DNA of 31,293 nucleotides from Terrimesophilobacter sp044508495. GTDB taxonomy: Bacteria > Actinomycetota > Actinomycetes > Actinomycetales > Microbacteriaceae. Of the stretch, positions 25,421-31,293 are shown piece by piece; position 1 is the first letter of the stretch, and every line of letters begins with the position of its first letter. The position numbers and the translations under genes were made by a program. Where the stretch lies: contig JBIQHP010000011.1 in the NCBI GenBank assembly GCA_044508495.1, positions 1-31,293 on the forward strand. The letters are read 5' to 3'. The notes under the pieces were generated by a model that had not been told where the DNA came from, did not search any database, and saw only the letters and a list, made by a program, of their open reading frames with translations.

Positions 25421-26835
25421 CCATCCCCTCGTCCATCACCGAGGCCGCGGACGATCTCCGCGCCGGCCGCATCACGAGCGTCGAGCTCGTCTCCGCCATG
25501 CTCGAGCGCATGGACCGATCGGAGGAGACCATCGGAGCCGTCGTCGGGCGCAACGACGCAGCAGCCCTGGAGGCCGCCGGAGCGGCCGATCGCGAACTGG
25601 CGGCGGGAGCCGATCGGGGCCCCCTTCACGGCATACCGATCGGCGTCAAGGACATCCTGGCGACCGCGGACATGCCGACGACCGGGCAGAGCATGGCGAT
25701 GCTCCCGGGATACCAGGGATTCGACTCGGCCGCGGTGGAGAGACTGCGGGAGGCCGGCGCCGTCGTGATCGCCAAGGCCTCCTGCTCCGAGTTCGCCTGC
25801 GGGGTCCCGGACCCGACCAAGCCCTTCCGCTACGCCTCGAACCCGTGGCAGCCGGGGCGCTGGGCCGGCGGCTCGAGCGCCGGGAGCGGAAGCGGCGTGC
25901 AGGCGGGTTTCTTCCTCGGCGCCCTGGGCACCGACACCGGGGGGAGCATTCGGATGCCGGCCGCCTTCTGCGGGATCACCGGACTCAAGCCGAGCGCGGG
26001 GCTCGTCTCGCGCTACGGCTGCGTCCCGCTCTCCACCTCCAACGACCAGATCGGCCCGATGGCCCGCTCGGCGGCAGACTGCGCGATGCTCCTGACCGCC
26101 CTCACCGGCGATGAGGATCCCCGGGACGAGGCCACCCAGGGCATCAACTCCGTCGAGGACTACTCGCTTGCGCTCAACGGCGATCTCACCGGGGTCACCA
26201 TCGGCGTCGACCGCGAGGCGCACCGGAAGGTGGATGTCCCGGCGGAGATGCTGCGGCTCTTCGACGAGGCCGTGGCGGAGCTCGAGGCGCTGGGCGCCAC
26301 GGTGGTCGACTTCACCGTCCCCCTCGCCGAGGAACTGGGCGCGGCCGCGCGCGTCGTCGTCGGAGCGGAGGCGTTCGAGATCCACCGCCGGAACCTCCAG
26401 GCCCATTGGGCCGACTACGGAGGTCCGGCCCGCCGCTCCCTCGCGAAAGGCGCCTTCTTCGCGGGCTCCGACTACGTCCGTGCACGGAAGATCCTCGACC
26501 GCGGCAAGGCGATCCTCGCCGAGGCGCTCGCGCCGGTGGACTGCGTCGCGACGATCTCGCTCCCCTGGGTCTCGCCGCTCCAGGGCGAGGAGGAGACGAT
26601 GGTCACCCGCGCCAAGGGGCCGATCTGGATGAACCAGTGGAACGGCGTCGGCATGCCGGCGCTCTCGCTGCCGATCGGTCTGCTCCCGGTCGAGGGCACA
26701 CGGGAGGGCCTCCCGATCGGAATGCAGCTGGCCGGCGGCCCCTTCGCAGACGGGATGCTCCTGCGCGTCGCCGACGCCTACCAGCGGCGCACGGCATGGC
26801 ACTCCCTGTCGCCTTCGGCGGGCCTCGCCGGCTGA
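25417..26835 (+). CDS. Amidase-signature family amidohydrolase
   Basis: 472 residues. The Ser-cisSer-Lys triad is complete: K78 in HGIPIGVKDI, cis-Ser S153 in GGSSAGSGSG, and nucleophile S177 in GTDTGGSIRMPAAFCGITGLKPS. The 24-residue distance between the two serines equals that of known members. Such enzymes hydrolyse linear amides to acid and ammonia, or act on biuret-like or glutaminyl substrates. It starts within the stop of the 61-residue gene, so the two proteins are likely made in equal amounts. In this island it would release ammonia or an amine from the imported compound or an intermediate. It is followed by a strong hairpin. Confidence 0.94.
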   Translation: MTIPSSITEAADDLRAGRITSVELVSAMLERMDRSEETIGAVVGRNDAAALEAAGAADRELAAGADRGPLHGIPIGVKDILATADMPTTGQSMAMLPGYQGFDSAAVERLREAGAVVIAKASCSEFACGVPDPTKPFRYASNPWQPGRWAGGSSAGSGSGVQAGFFLGALGTDTGGSIRMPAAFCGITGLKPSAGLVSRYGCVPLSTSNDQIGPMARSAADCAMLLTALTGDEDPRDEATQGINSVEDYSLALNGDLTGVTIGVDREAHRKVDVPAEMLRLFDEAVAELEALGATVVDFTVPLAEELGAAARVVVGAEAFEIHRRNLQAHWADYGGPARRSLAKGAFFAGSDYVRARKILDRGKAILAEALAPVDCVATISLPWVSPLQGEEETMVTRAKGPIWMNQWNGVGMPALSLPIGLLPVEGTREGLPIGMQLAGGPFADGMLLRVADAYQRRTAWHSLSPSAGLAG

Positions 26836-26839
26836 GTCT

Positions 26840-26885
26840 CCGGGAGCCGTGACGCTCGCCCCGTGCCGATCGTCATGGCTCCCGG
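26840..26885. terminator. Bidirectional hairpin terminator between convergent genes
   Basis: CCGGGAGCC (26840-26848) pairs exactly with GGCTCCCGG (26877-26885), and the stem continues inward to 15 pairs with one G-U wobble, closing a 16-base loop. It lies between the amidase stop and the convergent aldehyde dehydrogenase stop, the place where both transcripts must end. No long T-run follows, as is common in high-GC actinobacteria. Confidence 0.75.
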
Positions 26886-26892
26886 TCCCGAC

Positions 26893-28359
26893 CTAGGGAG
26901 CGGGCGTCAGCGTGTACTTCGTGGAGAGGTACTCGTGGATGCCCTCGAAGCCGCCCTCACGGCCGAGACCGGACTGCTTGACCCCGCCGAACGGCGCTGC
27001 GGCGTTGGAGGCGACCCCGATGTTGAGACCCATCATGCCGGTGTCGATCGCCTCGATCATCCGCTGTCCGCGGGCGAGGTCCTTGGTGAACACGTAGCCG
27101 ATGAGTCCGTACTCGGTGGCGTTGGCGAGCCGCACGGCATCCGCCTCTTCTGCAAAGGTCGTGATCGCCAGGACCGGCCCGAAGATCTCCTCGCTGAGGA
27201 TGTCGCTCCCGGGCTTCACTCCGCTCAGGACGGTCGGCTCGAAGAAGGTGCCATCGCCCTCGATGGCCGAGCCGCCGGTGTGGAGCGTCGCCCCGCGGGT
27301 GACCGCGTCCTCGACGAGTGAGCCGACCTTGGCCACGGCATCCGCGTCGATGAGCGGTCCGATCGTGACGCCGTCCTCCGTGCCGCGACCGACCTTGAAC
27401 GCCCTCACGCGCTCGGCCACCCGCTTCGCGAACTCCTCGGCGATCGACTCCTGCACGATGAACCGGTTGCCCGCGGTGCAGGCCTGGCCGATGTTGCGGA
27501 ACTTCGCGATCATCGCCCCGTCGACCGCCGTATCGAGATCGGCGTCCTCGAACACGACGAAGGGGGCGTTGCCGCCGAGCTCCATCGAGGTGCGCAGCAC
27601 GCCGTCGGCCGCCTGCTTGAGCAGGGCCACTCCGACGGAGGTCGAGCCGGTGAAGCTGAGCTTGCGCAGGCGCGAGTCGGCGAAGATCGGCTTCGAGACG
27701 GCGCTCGACGACGAGGTCGTGAGCACGTTGACGACGCCCGCCGGGAGACCGGCCTCCTCGAGGAGCTTGACGAACGCGAGCGTGGTGAGCGGGGTGAGCG
27801 CGGCCGGCTTGACGACGACCGTGCAGCCCGCGGCGAGCGCCGGGGCGATCTTGCGCGTCGCCATCGCGAGCGGGAAGTTCCACGGCGTGATGAGGTAGCA
27901 GGGGCCGACCGGGCGCTGCGTCACGATCATCGTGCCGGTGCCTTCGGGGTTCGAGCCGTAGCGGCCCTGGATCCGCACCGCCTCCTCGCTGAACCAGCGC
28001 AGGAACTCGCCGCCGTACTTGACCTCGCCCAGCGACTCGGCGAGCGGCTTGCCCATCTCGAGCGTCATGAGCAGCGCGAAGTCGTCGGCGCGCTCCATGA
28101 GGAGGTCGAAGGCGCGCCGCAGGAGGTTGCTGCGCTCGCGCGGCGCGGTCGCGGCCCACGACGCCTGGGTCTCGGCCGCCGCGTCCATGGCCTTCTGCGC
28201 GTCCTCGGCCGTCGCATCCGCGATCGTGCGGATGACCTCGCCCGTCGCCGGGTCCTGCACGTCGAGCGTGCCGCCGCCGGATGCCGCCACCCACTTCCCG
28301 GCGATGAACAGCGTGTCAGGGACGGATGCCAGCAGCGCGGCCTCGCGCGCATCACTCAT
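26893..28359 (-). CDS. gabD: NAD(P)-dependent aldehyde dehydrogenase, succinate-semialdehyde type
   Basis: 488 residues. ATG 28359 is 7 bases after AAGGAG. Catalytic residues are N161 in TPWNFP, E260 in MELGGNAP and C294 in GQACTAGNR; cofactor-binding K184 is in VKPAALTP, where many relatives have Glu (KPAE), and FTGSTSVG forms the dinucleotide loop. The pattern resembles GabD succinate-semialdehyde dehydrogenases, which feed succinate to the citric acid cycle. That would suit the neighbouring cluster, since a DapA/HpaI-type aldolase step yields pyruvate plus succinate semialdehyde. An alternative is HpaE, the earlier semialdehyde dehydrogenase of the same pathway. It is divergent from the FAH-RraA gene. 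Confidence 0.9.
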   Translation of the reverse strand: MSDAREAALLASVPDTLFIAGKWVAASGGGTLDVQDPATGEVIRTIADATAEDAQKAMDAAAETQASWAATAPRERSNLLRRAFDLLMERADDFALLMTLEMGKPLAESLGEVKYGGEFLRWFSEEAVRIQGRYGSNPEGTGTMIVTQRPVGPCYLITPWNFPLAMATRKIAPALAAGCTVVVKPAALTPLTTLAFVKLLEEAGLPAGVVNVLTTSSSSAVSKPIFADSRLRKLSFTGSTSVGVALLKQAADGVLRTSMELGGNAPFVVFEDADLDTAVDGAMIAKFRNIGQACTAGNRFIVQESIAEEFAKRVAERVRAFKVGRGTEDGVTIGPLIDADAVAKVGSLVEDAVTRGATLHTGGSAIEGDGTFFEPTVLSGVKPGSDILSEEIFGPVLAITTFAEEADAVRLANATEYGLIGYVFTKDLARGQRMIEAIDTGMMGLNIGVASNAAAPFGGVKQSGLGREGGFEGIHEYLSTKYTLTPAP

Positions 28360-28440
28360 GGGAGAACTCCTTCGTGGATTGCTTCCAGCGTAGCGATTCG
28401 CGCCGTCTTCGGCCGACGCCGCCCAGACGTCACCGCCCGT

Positions 28441-28458
28441 GGGTTAATTATGTAACCC
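28441..28458. promoter_or_regulatory. Palindrome GGGTTA-N6-TAACCC, candidate operator
   Basis: Exact 6-bp arms around ATTATG; 14 of 18 positions match the reverse complement. It lies 82 bases before the aldehyde dehydrogenase start, in the 324-base region between the divergent genes (28360-28683), and just before the antitoxin-like fragment and the gap. A weak minus-strand -10, TACGCT (28387-28392), lies between it and the dehydrogenase gene. The GntR protein at 30183-30860 is one candidate binder. Confidence 0.4.
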
Positions 28459-28540
28459 TGCGCCGGTTCCGCACCGACCCGGATGCCGCCCCCCTCGTGC
28501 TCGGTTCCCACCGCAGCCCCGAGGCCGTGCTCATGCCCTA
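28458..28540 (+). CDS. Possible N-terminal fragment of a Phd/YefM-type antitoxin, cut by gap
   Basis: This frame reads LRRFRTDPDAAPLVLGSHRSP and then EAVLMPY up to the gap. The pattern F-R-x-D-P-x-A-x-P-x-x-x-G-x-H-R-x-P-E-A-V-x-x-P-Y resembles the start of Phd/YefM-type antitoxins of actinobacteria, recalled from family knowledge and not searched. No ATG or GTG with a ribosome-binding site is in frame before it: CTG 28458 or GTG 28497 are possible starts, or the gene may be decayed. The opposite strand is also open here (ending TAA near 28452), so coding is uncertain. Any toxin partner would have to be inside the gap. Confidence 0.4.
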
Positions 28541-28640
28541 NNNNNNNNNNNNNNNNNNNNNNNNNNNNNNNNNNNNNNNNNNNNNNNNNNNNNNNNNNNN
28601 NNNNNNNNNNNNNNNNNNNNNNNNNNNNNNNNNNNNNNNN
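28541..28640. other. assembly gap (100 N) in divergent intergenic region
   Basis: 100 N between the antitoxin-like fragment and the promoter region of the FAH-RraA gene. Its real size cannot be estimated because no gene clearly crosses it. Confidence 0.99.
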
Positions 28641-28683
28641 TGGTGAGATCGTATATCATTTCGTACATTACGGGAGGCGCCGC

Positions 28684-30201
28684 GTGACCGCGATCGAGGA
28701 CCTGCTCGGAGCCCGCCCCGGCAAGATCATCGCCGTGCACCTCAACTACCCGAGCCGCGCCGCCCAGCGCGGGCGCACCCCCGAGCAGCCCGGCTACTTC
28801 CTCAAGCCGTCGACCTCGCTCTCGGCATCCGGCACCCCGATCGAGCGCCCGGCCGGATGCGAGCTGCTCGCCTTCGAGGGTGAGATCGCCCTCGTGATCG
28901 GCACGACCGCGCGCCGGGTCTCCCCCGAGGACGGCTGGTCGCACGTCTCCGGTGTCACCGCCTCGAACGACTTCGGCGTCTACGACCTGAGGTACGCCGA
29001 CAAGGGCTCGAACCTCCGGTCCAAGGGCGGCGACGGCTTCACGCCCCTCGGCCCGGCACTCCTGAAGGCGGCGGATGTCGACCCGGCCGCGCTGCGCATC
29101 CGCACCTGGGTCAACGGAGAGCTCGTCCAGGACGACACGACCGCGACCCTCCTCTTTCCCTTCGGGCGGCTCGTCGCCGACCTCTCGCAGCTCGTGACCC
29201 TCGAGCCCGGGGACGTCATCCTCACCGGGACGCCGGCCGGCTCGACCGTCGTCCAGCCCGGCGACACGGTCGAGGTCGAGGTCGAGGGCGGCAAGCTCAG
29301 CACCGGGCGGCTCGTGACGCCGATCGTCGAGGGCACCGTCGAGTTCGGCGACTACGGCTTCGGGCCGAGAGCCGACGACGAGCAGCGGGTCGAGGCGTGG
29401 GGCTCGGAAGAAGCCGCCGGTCTGGTTTCGATACGGCCGCACGCGGCCTACTCAACCAGCGGTGGTTCCCGTCGGTCGAGTAGCGCGACAGCGCGTATCG
29501 AGACCACGCTCCCCACAGACCTCATCGACCGCATCAACTCCGTCGGCACCGCCACGCTCAGCTCGCAGCTCCGCAAGCGCGGTCTCGACACGGTGAGCAT
29601 CGACGGCCTCACGGCGACCCAGCCCGGCACGCGTCTCGTCGGTCTCGCGCGCACGCTGCGCTTCATCCCCGGCCGCGAGGACCTGTTCGAGTCCCACGGC
29701 GGAGGCTTCAACGCGCAGAAGCAGGCCTTCGACTCGCTGAACCCCGGCGAGGTGCTCGTGATCGACGCGCGCGGCGAGAAGGGCACGGGGACGGTCGGAG
29801 ACATCCTCGCCCTGCGCGCCCAGGTCCGCGGCGCGGCCGGCATCGTGACCGATGGCGGCATCCGCGACCTCGAGGCCGTCACGGCGCTCGGGATCCCCGC
29901 CTATCACGCCGGTCCGCACCCCGCCGTGCTCGGTCGCCGGCACGTGCCGTGGGAGACGGACACGACCATCGCCTGCGGCGGGACGGCCGTGCAGCCCGGT
30001 GACGTGATCGTCGGCGACGCGGACGGCGTGCTCGTCATCCCGCCGGCGCTCGTCGAGGAGGTCGTCGCCGACGCGATCGAGCAGGAGCGGCAGGAGACGT
30101 TCATCGCCGAACGCGTCGCCGCGGGGGAGAGCGTCGACGGCCTCTACCCCCTGAACGCCGAGTGGAAGGCGAGGTACGAGCAGTGGCTGGCAGCGCGATA
30201 G
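28684..30201 (+). CDS. Fusion of FAH-family hydratase/isomerase-decarboxylase and RraA-type aldolase
   Basis: 505 residues from GTG 28684, 6 bases after GGGAGG (28672-28677). Residues 1-225 form an FAH-family domain like HpaG: HLNYPSRAAQRGRTPEQPGYFLKP, acidic metal ligands in FEGEIALVIG, NDFGVYDLRYADKG, and LEPGDVILTGTPAG. HpaG decarboxylates and isomerises intermediates of homoprotocatechuate breakdown. Residues 279-505 form an RraA-like domain with GDILALRAQVRGAAGIVTDGGIRD and PGDVIVGDADGVLVIP, plus a helical tail. RraA-type aldolases cleave 4-hydroxy-2-oxo acids. The linker (about 247-274) is the in-frame translation of a palindromic repeat (29424-29505). A GntR gene overlaps its end. Two steps of one pathway on one chain is plausible; the exact reactions are inferred. 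Confidence 0.85.
   Translation: MTAIEDLLGARPGKIIAVHLNYPSRAAQRGRTPEQPGYFLKPSTSLSASGTPIERPAGCELLAFEGEIALVIGTTARRVSPEDGWSHVSGVTASNDFGVYDLRYADKGSNLRSKGGDGFTPLGPALLKAADVDPAALRIRTWVNGELVQDDTTATLLFPFGRLVADLSQLVTLEPGDVILTGTPAGSTVVQPGDTVEVEVEGGKLSTGRLVTPIVEGTVEFGDYGFGPRADDEQRVEAWGSEEAAGLVSIRPHAAYSTSGGSRRSSSATARIETTLPTDLIDRINSVGTATLSSQLRKRGLDTVSIDGLTATQPGTRLVGLARTLRFIPGREDLFESHGGGFNAQKQAFDSLNPGEVLVIDARGEKGTGTVGDILALRAQVRGAAGIVTDGGIRDLEAVTALGIPAYHAGPHPAVLGRRHVPWETDTTIACGGTAVQPGDVIVGDADGVLVIPPALVEEVVADAIEQERQETFIAERVAAGESVDGLYPLNAEWKARYEQWLAAR
29424..29505. repeat. Nested palindromic REP-like element inside coding sequence
   Basis: The 82-base element has outer arms GGTTTCGATACG (29424-29435) and CGTATCGAGACC (29494-29505), and inner arms CTACTCAACC (29448-29457) and GGTCGAGTAG (29474-29483); each pair is inverted with one mismatch. 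Between outer and inner arms lie small GC hairpins (GGCCGC/GCGGCC and GCGC/GCGC). This is two inverted copies of one short unit. I recall similar GGTYTCGATACG...CTACTCRACC units as intergenic repeats in Microbacteriaceae. Here it is read in frame as a Ser/Arg/Ala-rich linker. Confidence 0.8.
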
Positions 30202-30860
30202 CGACGAAGGCCAAGTCGCAGCTCGCCTACGACTTCGTCAAGGCGCGCATCGAGGACTCGACCTACACCCCCGGCTACCGGCTCGTGCTCGGGGCGATCG
30301 CGGGCGAGCTCGGGGTGAGCGTCGTCCCGGTACGCGAGGCGATCCGCCTGCTCGAGGCGGAGGGGCTCGTGCAGTTCGAGCGCAACGTCGGCGCCCAGGT
30401 CGCCATGGTCGACCCGCGCGAGTACGAGGTGACGATGCAGACGCTGAGCCTCGTCGAGGGCTGGGCGACCGCGGCATCCGCGCCGTTCATGACCCCGGAT
30501 GACGTGGCCCGCGCGCGGGCGATCAACGACGCGCTCGCCGAGAGCCTGCACCACTTCGATCCCGTCGCGTTCACGAGCCTCAACCTGGACTTCCACGCCG
30601 TGCTCTTCGAGCACTGCCCGAACCCGCACATCCGGGATCTCGTCGACCGCGGCTGGGCGCGGCTGCGCGCGCTGCGCGAGTCGACGTTCAGCTTCGTGCC
30701 GGGGCGCGCGCGCGAGTCGGTCGCCGAGCACGAGGCGATCCTCGGCCTCATCGAGCGCGGCGCCGACCCCATCGAGCTCGAGCTCGCCGCCCGCGACCAC
30801 CGCCTCGCGACGCTCGACGCGTTCCTCGCCCATCAGCACGCCCACAAGGAGGCCACATGA
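30183..30860 (+). CDS. GntR-family regulator with FCD-type effector domain
   Basis: 225 residues from GTG 30183, 8 bases after GAGG; it overlaps the end of the FAH-RraA gene by 19 bases. An upstream GTG (30162) is possible but less well placed. The N-terminal winged helix (about 8-70) reads LAYDFVKARIEDSTYTPGYRLVLGAIAGELGVSVVPVREAIRLLEAEGLV. The all-helical C-terminal domain contains the FCD-type metal/ligand positions in LDFHAVLFEHCPN and SVAEHEAILGLIERG. It probably represses the cluster until a pathway acid binds. The stop overlaps the ATG of the aldolase gene (ATGA). Confidence 0.92.
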   Translation: MAGSAIATKAKSQLAYDFVKARIEDSTYTPGYRLVLGAIAGELGVSVVPVREAIRLLEAEGLVQFERNVGAQVAMVDPREYEVTMQTLSLVEGWATAASAPFMTPDDVARARAINDALAESLHHFDPVAFTSLNLDFHAVLFEHCPNPHIRDLVDRGWARLRALRESTFSFVPGRARESVAEHEAILGLIERGADPIELELAARDHRLATLDAFLAHQHAHKEAT

Positions 30861-31293
30861 AGTTCCGCAGCGACCCGGCGCGGATCCGCGGCTCGATCGC
30901 CCCGCTCATGACCCCGTTCACGAGCGACGGCGCGGTCGACCACGAGAGCCTCGCCAATCTCGTCGAATGGCAGCTCGCATCCGGGAGCCACGGCATCTCG
31001 ATCGGCGGCTCGACGGGCGAGCCGAGCGCGCAGACCATCGCCGAGCGCGCCGAGGCCATCCGCACGGTCGCGACGGCCGTGGCCGACCGCGTGCCCTTCA
31101 TGCCCGGCACCGGATCGGCCAAGCTCGACGAGACCCTCGAGCTCACGGCGGCGGCTCGCGACGCCGGGATCGACGCGGCCCTCATCATCACGCCGTACTA
31201 CGCGCGGCCCACCCAGGAGGCGCTCTACCGCTGGTACAAGACGGTCGCCGAGGAGTTCCCCGACCTGCCCATCGTCGCCTACAACGTGCCGAG
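30857..31293 (+). CDS. DapA-family aldolase/synthase, 3' end outside window
   Basis: About 145 residues visible. ATG 30857 is 4 bases after a perfect AAGGAGG (30846-30852). The start GSIAPLMTPFTSDGAVDHESLANLVEWQLASGSHGISIGGSTGEPSAQT carries the family pyruvate-binding G-S-T-G-E motif (catalytic loop Thr), and ALIITPYYARPTQEALYRWYKTVAEE contains the conserved P-Y-Y segment with the active-site Tyr. The Schiff-base Lys would be beyond the window edge. In actinobacterial 4-hydroxyphenylacetate clusters a DapA-type protein replaces HpaI, cleaving 2,4-dihydroxyhept-2-enedioate to pyruvate and succinate semialdehyde; the FAH and GntR neighbours support that reading over lysine biosynthesis. Confidence 0.9.
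   Translation, partial: MKFRSDPARIRGSIAPLMTPFTSDGAVDHESLANLVEWQLASGSHGISIGGSTGEPSAQTIAERAEAIRTVATAVADRVPFMPGTGSAKLDETLELTAAARDAGIDAALIITPYYARPTQEALYRWYKTVAEEFPDLPIVAYNVP

Noticed and set aside
18782..26835. An allantoin/purine degradation cluster (IclR, malate synthase, amidase)
   Set aside because: The combination is suggestive, but there is no allantoinase, allantoicase or ureidoglycolate enzyme, and the peptide transporter and aldolases do not fit.
28641..28671. GntR-type operator in the AT-rich stretch just before the FAH-RraA start
   Set aside because: The stretch contains GTATAT and GTACAT but the two halves are poorly symmetric, so I did not list it as a site.
1..31293. CRISPR arrays, tRNA or rRNA genes, transposase or phage genes
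   Set aside because: No regularly spaced direct repeats, no tRNA or rRNA sequences and no transposase, integrase or phage structural protein were found on reading both strands; short non-coding RNAs could be missed.

Overview
The window is high-GC DNA with dense, tightly packed genes, GTG and TTG starts, two promoters that suggest leaderless transcripts, and a palindromic repeat of a kind I associate with Microbacteriaceae. The best guess is a Gram-positive actinobacterium, probably of that family; this is inference, since no rRNA gene is present. Five runs of exactly 100 N interrupt the sequence. Inside genes they hide more than 100 bases, so they look like placeholder scaffold gaps.

Layout. 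(1) 1-7.0 kb, mixed genes: the end of an ABC exporter, a SpoU-type RNA methyltransferase, a MazF-type toxin with a ribbon-helix-helix antitoxin, an MMPL transporter, and a thiolase/short-chain dehydrogenase pair. (2) 7.0-26.8 kb, a catabolic island. A divergent control region at 18.47-18.78 kb drives an IclR regulator to the right and a long leftward operon. That operon encodes a lipoprotein peptide-binding protein, a cytoplasmic gamma-glutamyltransferase-like enzyme, an RraA-type aldolase, an HpcH/HpaI aldolase, two oligopeptide ATPases, a GlcG/HbpS-like protein, two permeases, a creatininase-family protein with altered metal ligands, and an M20 peptidase. Next come an S9 peptidase and a DUF885 peptidase (leftward), and divergently malate synthase, a 61-residue protein and an amidase. 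(3) 26.9-31.3 kb: an NAD(P)-dependent aldehyde dehydrogenase (leftward), then FAH-RraA fusion, GntR regulator and DapA-family aldolase (rightward). This resembles the lower homoprotocatechuate (4-hydroxyphenylacetate) meta pathway ending in pyruvate and succinate semialdehyde.

Working model for the island (inference): a peptide- or amide-like compound is imported by the Dpp/Opp system and cut by several hydrolases. The carbon skeleton is split by two aldolases, and a C2 product, probably glyoxylate, enters central metabolism through malate synthase. I do not recognise this gene set as a described pathway. Other points of interest are an in-frame palindromic repeat that forms the linker of the FAH-RraA fusion, a small amidase partner protein, several operator-like palindromes, and a possible Phd/YefM antitoxin fragment at the last gap.
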